A stretch of 64,000 bases of DNA, from assembly GCA_020847985.1 (NCBI GenBank), contig JADLBC010000003.1, positions 150,480-214,479 on the forward strand, read 5' to 3'. The notes beneath the pieces are model-generated. The model searched no databases, had not been told where the DNA came from, and saw only the letters and a list, made by a program, of their open reading frames with translations. How positions within the stretch are numbered: the first letter of the stretch is position 1; every line of letters starts with the position of its first letter. The translations under genes were made by a program, and so were the position numbers. Shown piece after piece: positions 33,316 to 41,779 of this stretch. This DNA is from Dehalococcoidia bacterium. Lineage in GTDB: Bacteria > Chloroflexota > Dehalococcoidia > Tepidiformales > Tepidiformaceae.

Positions 33316-34611
33316 CTACGTACCCTTCGCGCGCTCGCCCGGCGGCGGCGGTTTCGCCGCCGCCACGAAGAAGAGCGACCCCACCAGCGCCACCGCGGCC
33401 AGGATATCGAACCCCCGGATGTAGCTGCCCGTCGTGTCGTAGAGCACGCCCGCCACGATCGGCCCGCTGATGCTCCCGACCATGACGATGATCATCGAGA
33501 TGCCCATGATGCTGCCGAAGGACGCCGCCCCGAAGTAGTCCGCGCGGATGGCCGTCATCTGCGGGCCGCGGATGCCCCAGGCCAGCCCGTGGAGCACGCA
33601 GAACCCGGCCACCATCGCGAACCCCGTCGCGTGCGCCAGCAGCAGGATGCCCGAGGCGTGCATCGCCATGCAGGCCACCACCAGCAGCCGCTTGTTGATG
33701 TGGTCCCCCAGCCAGCCGCCCGTCAGCGTCCCCGTGAACTGCAGCATCGTCATCAGCGTGATCACCCCGGATGCCCCAGCGAGCGAATACCCCAGGCTTT
33801 CCTTCACGTGCGCCACCGTGTGTACCTGCACCGCCGACACGATCACCAGCGCCGACCCGTGCCCGAGCGCGATGAACCAGAACGAAGGCGTGTGCAGCGC
33901 CTGCCGGAGCGTGAAGTCCGGCCCGCTCCGCGCCCGTGCCGCCGCGTGCGCCGCATGCCGCGGGTCATCGGGCGCGATGCCGTCCGGGTGCTGGCCATAG
34001 GGCCCCGGGCGGTGCCGCACCGCCTGCACCAGCGGCAGCCCCAGCGCCACGATGGCGACCCCGGACCCGAACGCCGTCGCCCGCCAGCCGAACGTCTCCA
34101 GCAGCTTCACCGTCCCCGGCACGGCCATGCCGCCGAGCGCGAACCCCGCCGTCACCAGCCCGATCGCCGTCGACCGCTTCCGTTCGAACCAGTTCACGAT
34201 CGCCGTCGTGGCGGAAAGGAACCCCGCCATGCCCGCCCCGATGGCGATGAGGATGAACGTCACGAAGAAGAAGAACGGCGTGTGCACCTGGCTGAACGCC
34301 ATCAGCGCCAGCCCCGAGATCACCACGCCTGCCCGCATCACCGCGCGCGGCCCGAAGCGGTCCAGCAGCACGCCCGTAATCGGCCCGATCGTGCCGCTCT
34401 CCGCCTGCGCGAACGAATACGCCGTCGAAAGCATCGTCTTCGACCAGCCGAACTCGTCGCGCAACAGCACGACGTACGCGCCATACGCCTGCCAGAAGAG
34501 CCCGGAGTACAGCCCCTGCAGGCTCGCCGTCGCCGCGACGATCCACCAGCCGTAGAAGAGGCCGCCTTGCCGTGCCGGGCGCGTCGCGACCGCGCTCTCC
34601 GCCTCCGTCAT
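33316..34611 (-). CDS. MFS transporter
   Basis: A 431-residue twelve-helix major facilitator. The N-terminal FYGWWIVAATASLQGLYSGL, the loop 2-3 motif GVLLDRFGPRAVMRAG and the central DFTLRQALHTPSFWFIALGH are typical of the monocarboxylate/oxalate-formate antiporter group. GGWLGDHINKRLLVV is the second-half loop motif. Substrate is likely a carboxylate but unproven. A TAGACT -10 box lies about 35 nt before the ATG. Confidence 0.88.
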   Translation of the reverse strand: MTEAESAVATRPARQGGLFYGWWIVAATASLQGLYSGLFWQAYGAYVVLLRDEFGWSKTMLSTAYSFAQAESGTIGPITGVLLDRFGPRAVMRAGVVISGLALMAFSQVHTPFFFFVTFILIAIGAGMAGFLSATTAIVNWFERKRSTAIGLVTAGFALGGMAVPGTVKLLETFGWRATAFGSGVAIVALGLPLVQAVRHRPGPYGQHPDGIAPDDPRHAAHAAARARSGPDFTLRQALHTPSFWFIALGHGSALVIVSAVQVHTVAHVKESLGYSLAGASGVITLMTMLQFTGTLTGGWLGDHINKRLLVVACMAMHASGILLLAHATGFAMVAGFCVLHGLAWGIRGPQMTAIRADYFGAASFGSIMGISMIIVMVGSISGPIVAGVLYDTTGSYIRGFDILAAVALVGSLFFVAAAKPPPPGERAKGT

Positions 34612-34689
34612 GCGGGGCGGGCCGGCGTCGCGGTGGTCATCGTCCGAGTCTAAAGGCCCCTGGCGGGTGGGGGCGAGTTCCGGTTTTCA

Positions 34690-34719
34690 GTTCCCGGCTC
34701 CCAGGGCTACCCCGGGGGA
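34690..34719 (+). repeat. Short repeat member: GTTCCCG unit plus GGGCTACCCC palindrome
   Basis: Degenerate CAGTTCCCGGCTCCCA followed by GGGCTACCCCCGGGG. The CTA in the palindrome is the TAG stop codon, read on the minus strand, of the secreted protein gene. Confidence 0.6.
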
Positions 34720-35954
34720 AGACGTTCGCCCCGCCGCCGACTGGCTGCGAAGGCCGCGAGCGTGCCCGCGCCCGCCGCGAGGAGCGCCGCCTCTGGCCAG
34801 GGGTTCCCGCCGTCGTGGCCGCTGCCCGCGTTCGGCGGGCCCGGTGCCGGCCGTGGCGCACTCCCCGGCTCGGCCCACGCCGATGCGATCGTCAGCATGC
34901 GCTCCTCGAACGGCAGCTCCGTGAAGGCCGCCTGTGCCGCCATGACGATGACGTTGCCCTGGTTCACGCACCCGCCCGGCGGCACTGGGATCCCGAAGGC
35001 AAAGCTGCCATCCGGCCCGGCCGTGACCGTCGTCGCCCACGCCTCGGCGCCGCCCATCCGGAGCGCGATCGCCTCCCCCGGTTCGAAGCCCTTTCCCGTG
35101 ATCTCGATGCCGCCATCGCAGAAGAAGGGCGTCGCGATGCTCAGTTCCGGGTACGGCCGCGCGCTCGCCGCCTGGCCATGGATCGGCGGCGCTGCCACCG
35201 CCGCGATGCCGCCCAGCGGGTCATCCTCCGCCCGCACGAGCGACTGCACGAAGTAGTCCGCGAAGGGCGCCCACCCCGGCAACCGGCACGCCGAGACGGC
35301 CACGCGCGTCTCCACGGCGAAGGTGCCATCGCCACCCACGTGAACGACGCCTTCCACCCTCCGCGGGTACCACAACCCGCCCCGTACCGCGTACGTCCCC
35401 GGCGCGAAGCGCTCGCCGATGAGCCGTACGCGCTCCCCGCAGACCGGCTCCGCCGGTTCCGTGCGCAGCGAAGGCCGGGCCGGGTTGCTCCCCGTCATCA
35501 CCTCCGCCACGGCCGTCGCGCGTTCCCATTCCGGGCCGCTCGGATCGAGCCCGAGCCAGGTGATCGCCGCGTTCCCCGCCCCGGGTTCGAAGGCGCCGAT
35601 GAACCACTTTCCCAGGGAGTCCGCCTTCAATTCGGGGGAAGGGCAGGGCTGCGGGTAGCCCGGCGGCAGTACGTCCATCGTCGCCGTGAGCCGTTCGCCC
35701 ACGGTCACGCCGCGGTACGCCCGCGACACATCGACCGTCACCCGGTAGGGCCGCGGACCCGGCGTGACCGGCCCATCCCACGGCAGCGGGTCGAGCCCGA
35801 CGATGCGCGCCTCCATCACGCGCGGGGCGTATGGCAGCACCGCCGAAGGCCCCGGCCCCGTGCACGCCCGGGCCGTCCCCGGCGCGCGCCCGAACGCCGC
35901 CACGCTCGCGGCCAACGCGACAAACGCCAGCAGCATCGCCATTCGCGTTCGCAT
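34707..35954 (-). CDS. Secreted protein with C-terminal membrane anchor
   Basis: A 415-residue exported protein. Signal peptide MRTRMAMLLAFVALAASVAAF cut near TARA-C. The ectodomain is beta-rich, with CPSPELKADSLGKWFIGAFE and two IPT/TIG-like segments (VCGERVRLIGERFAPGTYAV; GIEITGKGFEPGEAIALRMG). A Pro-rich spacer, a C-terminal helix (AALLAAGAGTLAAFAAS) and a basic RRRGERLPPG tail follow. It is cotranscribed with the lipoprotein gene upstream, 29 bases away, with GGGAG before the ATG. The stop codon is provided by a repeat palindrome. Adhesive or scaffolding role inferred only from domains. Confidence 0.65.
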   Translation of the reverse strand: MRTRMAMLLAFVALAASVAAFGRAPGTARACTGPGPSAVLPYAPRVMEARIVGLDPLPWDGPVTPGPRPYRVTVDVSRAYRGVTVGERLTATMDVLPPGYPQPCPSPELKADSLGKWFIGAFEPGAGNAAITWLGLDPSGPEWERATAVAEVMTGSNPARPSLRTEPAEPVCGERVRLIGERFAPGTYAVRGGLWYPRRVEGVVHVGGDGTFAVETRVAVSACRLPGWAPFADYFVQSLVRAEDDPLGGIAAVAAPPIHGQAASARPYPELSIATPFFCDGGIEITGKGFEPGEAIALRMGGAEAWATTVTAGPDGSFAFGIPVPPGGCVNQGNVIVMAAQAAFTELPFEERMLTIASAWAEPGSAPRPAPGPPNAGSGHDGGNPWPEAALLAAGAGTLAAFAASRRRGERLPPG

Positions 35955-35983
35955 GCTCGTCTCCCTTGTTCGTCCCGCCCGGC

Positions 35984-37597
35984 CTACGGGCCCGTTCGCG
36001 ACGTCGCCGCCGGCTTCGCGATCGGGTCGCCCGGGTTCGAAGGCACCGGCAGCAGGTTCTTCTCGTCGAACGCGGGGTCCATGCTCTTCGCCAGCGTCAC
36101 CAGCTCCGCCCGCTGCTGGACGAAGTCGGCCTTGAAGCCCGCGACGTAGTATTCCCGGCCCTTCGCGTCCTTCCAATAGAGCGTCTGGTTCTCGATGTTC
36201 GGGATGTAGGCGAACTCCGGCGGCCGCGGCCCGGAGAACACCCCCGCTTCGACCAGCCCGCCCCTGGATTCGCTGAAGAACGTCCACTTCGTGACGAAGC
36301 CCGCCGCTCCGCCGCTCCCGCAGCCCGCCGAGGGCGACGTCGTGAACGCCTGCCGCCCGCCCTCTTGCCGGTACCCCTGCGGCGGCTTCGGCTCGGTCAG
36401 CCCGAGTGCCGCGAACTGGGCGTCCGTCATGGTCGCGATATCGACCACGCACGCCTTCGCGAATTCCGGGTCAAGCGCGGCGGCCAGCGCCCTCGCCGCG
36501 GCATCGCCGATTGCCGGGTCCCACGACAGGTAGAATTGGAACTTGCCGGTCGTCCAGGCGCCGTTGCCGCTGCCGAAGCGCCCGGCGCCCGCCGCCGTGC
36601 CCCCCGGGACGGACGTGATATCGGCGCTGAGCATGCGGTCACCGTTGCCCCAGTGCAGGCTCACGCGCGAAACCGGCCAGCCCTCGGGCGCGGGCGTGCC
36701 GGCACAATCGGCGGCGGGCGGGACCAGCCGCACGATCTCCTTCATCGCCTCCGTGTACCCGGCGGGGACCGCCGGGCGCGGGTCGCCGATGCCCATCGCC
36801 GCGAGATCGGCCCAGTCGCCGCGCTCTTCGCGATAGAAGCAGCCCATGGGCAACCCCGGCGCGAGCTGGGCCACCGCCGCCTGGATCACCGGGAGCGTGT
36901 TCACCGGTGTGGGCATCGCCGGCGCCGGCGGGCTCGATGCCGAACCTCCGCTCCCGCTCGAACCGCCGCCGCTCGCGGGCGAATCCGGTGCCCCGCCCGT
37001 GGTGTCCGCGTACACGGGGTTCCAGATCACCGAGACGTCGTATTCGAACCCGTTCGCCGAGAAGCGCGCCTGGCTCTCCGTGAGCGTGTTCGGGACCGCC
37101 GTGGTGTTTTCGCGCTGGTTCACCTGCAGCCCGATGCCGCTCGTGTGCAGCCATCGGCTTTCGAAGGCGCGCGTCACACCGCCGCTGCCGCCGCTGCCCG
37201 GGCAGGGCTGGAGCGCCATGAAGCCGAACCCCGAGAGGCCAAATTCGCCGCCCAGGAGCGACGGCTTGAAGCCCCCGAACCCGCTATCGAGGACGCCGTT
37301 GGTGAGCACGCCCGTGAGCGGCGCCGGGCAGCCGCCGTAGCCACCGTAGAGCGTATCCAATCCCGATCCGCCGCCGAAGCCCGTCCCCGCCGCGCCGTCC
37401 GCGCTCCGCTTTCCATCGGCGGGCTGCGGCGCGACCGATGCCGGTCCGGTGGTTTCGCCGGCGGGCGCCGGGCTCTTCGCCGGCTTGTCGCCCCCGCACG
37501 CGGCCAGCAGCAGCACTGCCCCCGCCGCGAGGGTCAGTGCCGCTTCCCTGGCGCTCCCCCCTCCGGGGATCGCCGCGATTCGCGTTCGTTCGCGCAT
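35984..37597 (-). CDS. Lipoprotein of unknown function
   Basis: A 537-residue lipoprotein with signal AALTLAAGAVLLLAA-C. A Gly-rich, disordered stretch (residues 60-120; LDTLYGGYGGCPAPLTGVLT) precedes two halves containing VSLHWGNGDRMLSADITSVP and VTKWTFFSESRGGLVEAGVF. Several paired Cys suggest disulfides. No family recognised. It starts the two-gene operon with the secreted protein. GAGG precedes the ATG. Confidence 0.65.
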   Translation of the reverse strand: MRERTRIAAIPGGGSAREAALTLAAGAVLLLAACGGDKPAKSPAPAGETTGPASVAPQPADGKRSADGAAGTGFGGGSGLDTLYGGYGGCPAPLTGVLTNGVLDSGFGGFKPSLLGGEFGLSGFGFMALQPCPGSGGSGGVTRAFESRWLHTSGIGLQVNQRENTTAVPNTLTESQARFSANGFEYDVSVIWNPVYADTTGGAPDSPASGGGSSGSGGSASSPPAPAMPTPVNTLPVIQAAVAQLAPGLPMGCFYREERGDWADLAAMGIGDPRPAVPAGYTEAMKEIVRLVPPAADCAGTPAPEGWPVSRVSLHWGNGDRMLSADITSVPGGTAAGAGRFGSGNGAWTTGKFQFYLSWDPAIGDAAARALAAALDPEFAKACVVDIATMTDAQFAALGLTEPKPPQGYRQEGGRQAFTTSPSAGCGSGGAAGFVTKWTFFSESRGGLVEAGVFSGPRPPEFAYIPNIENQTLYWKDAKGREYYVAGFKADFVQQRAELVTLAKSMDPAFDEKNLLPVPSNPGDPIAKPAATSRTGP

Positions 37598-37692
37598 GTG
37601 GTACTCCTCGTGGCACGCCGCGACGGCGGGCCATCGCCATCTTCAACGACGCCTCGCCGTGCCGGGTTCCCTCGGGGAAAGGCGGCTTTCGC

Positions 37693-39138
37693 TCAGGCCG
37701 TGAGCAGCCCGTGGCGCGCCAGGTCCTCCGCCTCGGCCAGCACCGCGTCAAGCGTCATCCCCAGGGCCCTGGCCACCTCCGCCAGCGTGCGCGTGCCATC
37801 GAGGGCCGCCAGCACGCGCGCGGCATCGCCATCGACCGCCACGCCTTCGTGCAGCAGGTTCACGACGCGCCCGCTCCCCGCGAGCAGGCGTGCCCGGGCG
37901 CTCGCGCGGGGCCGTTCACTCACGCGCGTCGCGACTGCCGGTTCGAACAGCCGCAGGCCCACGACGCCCGCCGCGAACGCGCGATAGACGGCCTCCGCGA
38001 GCGTCTCCGCGGTGGCTTCATCCATCCCCGTGGCCAGTTCGGAGAACGGCACCGAGGCCGGGTGTGCCGCCGCCACGCGGTCCAGAGCCGCGATCGTGGC
38101 CGGGTCGCCGGTCGCGAGCACGGCGCCCGCCGCGCTCCGGTATTCGACCCCCGCCGCCACCTCCGCGCGCGAAAGGAGGCCCGCCACCCGGAACGGCCGC
38201 ATCCGTTCGAGCGAGATCGCCCGGTCGATGGGTGCCTCCGCGTGGCAGAGGAGCGTCTGCCGGAAGCCGCGGCAGCGCACGTAGTCCAGGTACTGCTCGC
38301 GCGCGATGAGGTCCCGCTCGCCGAGTGCCCCCAGCGTGCGCGCCAGCGGTTCGGGCAGCGCGTCCAGGCTCATGTCCGCGAAGTTCGCCTCCGCCAGGAA
38401 CGCCAGCCCGTGCGCCGCCGCCTCCGCCACGAAGTCCGCGAAGTAGAACGCCTCGTTCACCTCCGCCAGGTCGTCGTGATAGAGGAGGTGGTCGCTGGAG
38501 CGCGCCGCCACGCCGATCTCGGATTGCAGCAGCGAACGGTACCCTTCGCCCGCGGCGTCCGGGGCGAGTTGGAGCATCGCCAGCAAGGCGCGCGCCTGCC
38601 GGATCTTCTCCGCGGGGTCCGCGATGGCCGCCGTGTGGCGCCGCATCATCGTCCGCAGCGCGCCGCGAAAGTGGCCTCCCGGCAGCGCGTTATAGCTCAC
38701 GAAGGCGATGCCCGCCGGCGCCATCCGTTCGCGCACCAGCTCCAGCAGCGCCGCCCGCACCGGCGCCGGCACCCACGAGTACACGCCGTGCGCGATGACA
38801 TAATCGAAGCCGCCGAACTCCCCCGGCAGCGCCGCCAGGTCCGCCATCTCGAAGCGCGCGTTCGAGACCCCGGCCGCCGCCGCCGCCGCGCGCGCCTTCG
38901 CGATCGCCGTGGGCGCGAGGTCGATCCCGAGGAAGGCGCTCCCCGGCAGCGCCAGCGCCATGGGGATGACGTTGCCGCCATCGCCGCAGCCCACCTCCAG
39001 CACGCGCGCCGCGTTCGCCCCCGCGGCCGCCAGTCCGAGCAGCCTCCCCGTCGCTTCCATGCGCACCGGCGAGGTCGAAGTCCGCGCCGTCGAGACGTAC
39101 GGCACCGTGTCGTAGGACGTGGAGGATGGGTCGTTCAC
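37693..39138 (-). CDS. Methyltransferase with methyltransferase-regulatory domain
   Basis: A 481-residue protein. Residues about 40-160 are a class I SAM domain (AARVLEVGCGDGGNVIPMAL; GGFDYVIAHGVYSWVPAPVR). Residues 200-300 match the 'predicted methyltransferase regulatory domain' (SSDHLLYHDDLAEVNEAFYF and AEANFADMSLDALPEPLART). A winged-helix-like C-terminus (RVLAALDGTRTLAEVARALG) follows. This architecture is widespread in proteobacteria and Chloroflexota and is sometimes linked to secondary metabolism. GTG start with GATACA ending 6 nt upstream. Confidence 0.85.
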   Translation of the reverse strand: MNDPSSTSYDTVPYVSTARTSTSPVRMEATGRLLGLAAAGANAARVLEVGCGDGGNVIPMALALPGSAFLGIDLAPTAIAKARAAAAAAGVSNARFEMADLAALPGEFGGFDYVIAHGVYSWVPAPVRAALLELVRERMAPAGIAFVSYNALPGGHFRGALRTMMRRHTAAIADPAEKIRQARALLAMLQLAPDAAGEGYRSLLQSEIGVAARSSDHLLYHDDLAEVNEAFYFADFVAEAAAHGLAFLAEANFADMSLDALPEPLARTLGALGERDLIAREQYLDYVRCRGFRQTLLCHAEAPIDRAISLERMRPFRVAGLLSRAEVAAGVEYRSAAGAVLATGDPATIAALDRVAAAHPASVPFSELATGMDEATAETLAEAVYRAFAAGVVGLRLFEPAVATRVSERPRASARARLLAGSGRVVNLLHEGVAVDGDAARVLAALDGTRTLAEVARALGMTLDAVLAEAEDLARHGLLTA

Positions 39139-39144
39139 GAAAGA

Positions 39145-39150
39145 TGTATC
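39145..39150 (-). promoter_or_regulatory. -10-like element, leaderless spacing
   Basis: GATACA on the minus strand, ending 6 nt before GTG 39138. It is a poorer match than others, listed for the spacing. Confidence 0.3.
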
Positions 39151-39221
39151 ACTGGAAAAGACTCTTCCGGGCCTCTCGAAGAGGCGTTATAGTCCGCGCA
39201 TTCTACGGAATAGAGGACGTC

Positions 39222-39785
39222 ATGGAGGGAATTCCCGATTCGCCACGGCGCAGGGTGCTGAAGCGCGGCGCCGTCCTGGTGGGCGGCCTCGCCGGGTTCG
39301 GCCTCCTCAGCCGCGGCACCACCGAAGCGGTCACCGGCGCTCGTGCCCCCGGCTCCGGCGCGCTCACCTTCACCATCCACGGCCGGAACTGGCAGACCAC
39401 CTACCCGGACCGCCGCCGCGGTGTGCTCCCCGCCCAGGGCGAGCGCTCCACCACCTTCGGTCAGCTTTTCACACGCGCCACCGATGCCGCGGGCAAGGTC
39501 GGCGAGTTCTACGCCTCCGCCTTCGCCTTCGGCGCCCCGTTCGGCCCCAGTGCCGTCGCCGCCGCGAGCATGGAGATGCACCAGTTCAACCTCGCCGACG
39601 GCACTATCGTCGGCATGGGCACGCTTGCTTCGCTCACCGGCGGCGAAAGCGTGCACGCCATCATCGGCGGTACCGGCCGCTATGAAGGCGCCTCCGGTTC
39701 CTATACCGCGCGCCAATCCCCCGTGGAGCTGGGCGGCGACGGCACCGCCGAGTTCTCCTTCACCATCACCCTGAGGAGTGCCTGA
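39222..39785 (+). CDS. Tat-signal protein with allene-oxide-cyclase-like barrel
   Basis: A 187-residue exported protein. PRRRVLKRGAVLVGGLAGFG is a Tat-type twin-arginine signal. The mature part looks like the AOC/dirigent barrel: TTFGQLFTRATDAAGKVGEF, MEMHQFNLADGTIVGMGTLA and the diagnostic IIGGTGRYEGASGSY. Known members are plant cyclases and bacterial proteins of unknown role. GAGG precedes the ATG. Its TGA shares a base with the ATG of the Hcp gene (TGATG), so the two are coupled. A folded, Tat-exported protein coupled to an Hcp is unusual. Confidence 0.75.
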   Translation: MEGIPDSPRRRVLKRGAVLVGGLAGFGLLSRGTTEAVTGARAPGSGALTFTIHGRNWQTTYPDRRRGVLPAQGERSTTFGQLFTRATDAAGKVGEFYASAFAFGAPFGPSAVAAASMEMHQFNLADGTIVGMGTLASLTGGESVHAIIGGTGRYEGASGSYTARQSPVELGGDGTAEFSFTITLRSA

Positions 39786-40207
39786 TGGCCAGCGACTACC
39801 TGCTCGAACTCGACGGCATCAAAGGCGAAAGCCGCGACCGCCGCCACCCCGGCGCCATCGACATCACCTCCTTCTCCTGGGGCGCGAGCTACCACGGCAG
39901 CCCTTCGGGCGGCGGCGGTGGCTCCGGCAAGGTCGTCTACCAGGACCTTCACTTCACGAAGAAGACCGACTCCACCTCCTCCCAGCTCTTCCTCCGCTGC
40001 GCGACCGGAACCCACATCAAGAAGGCCGTCCTCTTCGTGCGAAAGTCCGGCGGCGACCAGCAGGAGTACATGAAGGTCACCATGGAGGACATCCTCGTCA
40101 GCTCCTTCCAGTCGGCGGCCAGCTCCTCCGCCGACACCCTGGACGAGGTCAACCTCAGCTTCTCCCAGATCACGTTCGACGGCGCTTCCCCCGGCGGCGG
40201 CGACTGA
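39785..40207 (+). CDS. Hcp1-family (type VI secretion tube-like) protein, orphan
   Basis: A 140-residue protein that fits the Hcp1 family across its length: DYLLELDGIKGESRDRRHPG, AIDITSFSWGASYHGS, then VVYQDLHFTKKTDSTSSQLF and FVRKSGGDQQEYMKVTMED. Hcp forms the inner tube of the T6SS. No tss, clpV or vgrG gene lies within the window, and the host appears monoderm, so a T6SS role is improbable. Free-standing Hcp1 relatives occur in many non-proteobacteria. Linked translationally to the Tat-exported AOC-like protein. It has no signal peptide of its own. Confidence 0.9.
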   Translation: MASDYLLELDGIKGESRDRRHPGAIDITSFSWGASYHGSPSGGGGGSGKVVYQDLHFTKKTDSTSSQLFLRCATGTHIKKAVLFVRKSGGDQQEYMKVTMEDILVSSFQSAASSSADTLDEVNLSFSQITFDGASPGGGD

Positions 40208-40302
40208 TCTCCCGCGAAGGGGGGCGGGCGCCCGCCCGCCTCCCATTCGCTCAGCCACCCTCGCAATACGCGTGCTACACTCCTACCCCGGGGGTGAGCA
40301 CC

Positions 40303-41004
40303 ATGAAATTCGCTGTCGTCCGGTTCCCGGGCACCTGGAGCGATCGCGATTGCCACCACGTCCTCGCGGATGTGATGGGCCAGCAGGCCGACATTCTCTG
40401 GCACCGCGAGACCGACCTCTCCGGCTACGACGCCGTGGTCCTCCCCGGCGGCTTCTCCTACGGCGACTACCTGCGCTGCGGCGCCATCGCCCGCTTCTCC
40501 CCCGTGATGGAAGCCGTCGGACGCTTCGCCGCTCGCGGCGGTCCCGTGATCGGCATCTGCAACGGCTTCCAGGTGCTGTGCGAAAGCGGTCTCCTCCCCG
40601 GCGTGCTCATTCGCAACGAGAGCCTCCAGTTCCGCTGCGAATGGACCTACCTCCGTCGCGAAGGCGGCGCCTCCCCCTGGCTCGGCACGATTTCCGATGG
40701 CGGCCTCATCCACATCCCCATCAGCCACGGCGAAGGCAACTACTTCGCCGATGAGCGCACCCTCGATACCCTCGAGGACGCCGGCCGCGTCGCCTTCCGC
40801 TACGTCGATGCCGCGGGCGAAGCCACCCCCGCCGCGAACCCCAACGGCGCCGCGCGCAACATCGCCGGCATCCTCAACGAAGGCGGCAACGTCCTCGGCA
40901 TGATGCCCCACCCCGAACGCGCCGGTGAGCTGCTCGTTGGGGGAACCGACGGCAACCGTATCTGGCAATCCCTCATTGAGTCGGCCTTGACTATCGCTGT
41001 ATAA
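40303..41004 (+). CDS. purQ: Phosphoribosylformylglycinamidine synthase, glutaminase subunit PurQ
   Basis: A 233-residue class I glutaminase. VVLPGGFSYGDYLRCGAIA and GICNGFQVLCESGLLPG hold the nucleophile Cys86, and GMMPHPERAGEL holds His203 and Glu205. It supplies ammonia to PurL in step four of purine synthesis. purS and purL are not adjacent. A TACACT -10 box lies 21 nt before the ATG with GGGGGTGA between, a leadered start. The GC palindrome at about 40222-40240 between the Hcp gene and this promoter might be a terminator but has no T run. Confidence 0.95.
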   Translation: MKFAVVRFPGTWSDRDCHHVLADVMGQQADILWHRETDLSGYDAVVLPGGFSYGDYLRCGAIARFSPVMEAVGRFAARGGPVIGICNGFQVLCESGLLPGVLIRNESLQFRCEWTYLRREGGASPWLGTISDGGLIHIPISHGEGNYFADERTLDTLEDAGRVAFRYVDAAGEATPAANPNGAARNIAGILNEGGNVLGMMPHPERAGELLVGGTDGNRIWQSLIESALTIAV

Positions 41005-41072
41005 CTCGCGCGAATGGCGGTAAAGGCCGCCGTCGGCGCGGGGCATATACGCCCGGCCGGAAGAGGGTCCCC

Positions 41073-41675
41073 ATGGCCACCATGGCTGCATCCGGATCGC
41101 TGAGCGAATCGTACCCAGTCGATCTCCAGGTCGACCCACCACAGTCGCAAAGCCGTCTCACCATCTTCTTCCGGGGCTGGATGCTCATCCCCCACCAGAT
41201 CATCCTCGCCGTGCTGGCCTTCGTCGCCGGCATCGTCCAGTTCATCGCCCTCCTCGCCATCCTCTTCACTGGCAAGATGCCCGCCGGGCTCGCGAACTTC
41301 CTCACCGGCTATCTGCACTGGAACACCCGCGTGAACGGCTACCAGTTCCTTCTCACCGGTGCCTATCCGCCCTTCTCCATGGACCCGGCCGCGAACTACC
41401 CGGTCCGCCTCATCATCGAACCGAAGCTCGAAGGGCGAAACCGCATCACCGCCTTCTTCCGCGGCCTCCTCATCATCCCCAACATCATTGTCCTCGCCGT
41501 CGTGGCCATCGCCGCGATGGTGGTCTACGCCGTCGCCTGGCTGGTCGCGCTCTTCACCGGCAGCGTGCCCCTGGGCATGCACAACTTCATCGCCGGCTTC
41601 GTTCGCTGGCTGACGCGCGTCACCGCCTACATCTACCTGCTGGTCGATGACTACCCGCCCTTCAGCATGAGCTGA
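41073..41675 (+). CDS. DUF4389 membrane protein
   Basis: A 200-residue protein made of two DUF4389 repeats. Each begins YPV-L, then R-T-FFRG followed by a membrane pair: SRLTIFFRGWMLIPHQIILA and NRITAFFRGLLIIPNIIVLA. Each then has an LFTG stretch (ILFTGKMPAGLANFLTGYL; ALFTGSVPLGMHNFIAGFV) and ends Y-LL-PYPPFSM. Function unknown. It probably forms an operon-like group with the larger DUF4389 protein downstream. Confidence 0.85.
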   Translation: MATMAASGSLSESYPVDLQVDPPQSQSRLTIFFRGWMLIPHQIILAVLAFVAGIVQFIALLAILFTGKMPAGLANFLTGYLHWNTRVNGYQFLLTGAYPPFSMDPAANYPVRLIIEPKLEGRNRITAFFRGLLIIPNIIVLAVVAIAAMVVYAVAWLVALFTGSVPLGMHNFIAGFVRWLTRVTAYIYLLVDDYPPFSMS

Positions 41676-41684
41676 GACGCCCCG

Positions 41685-41720
41685 GGAGCGGGCGGCGGCT
41701 TTTCCCAGCCCGCCCGCTCC
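41685..41720 (+). terminator. Possible hairpin after the DUF4389 gene
   Basis: An 11-bp inverted repeat GGAGCGGGCGG / CCGCCCGCTCC with a 14-nt loop containing TTTT. No T tract follows the right arm, so its role as terminator is weak. Confidence 0.3.
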
Positions 41721-41779
41721 GGTACCGTTTCGCCCATCAGCGGGCGCGCATTCGAAACGGCGGCCACGAAGGCGATCGC

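Noticed and set aside
39785..40207. A type VI secretion locus
   Set aside because: Only an Hcp1-family protein is present; no sheath, ClpV, VgrG or baseplate gene is in the window.
40222..40240. GGCGGGCGCCCGCC palindrome after the Hcp gene as terminator
   Set aside because: No T run follows and GC palindromes of this size are common by chance in so GC-rich a sequence.
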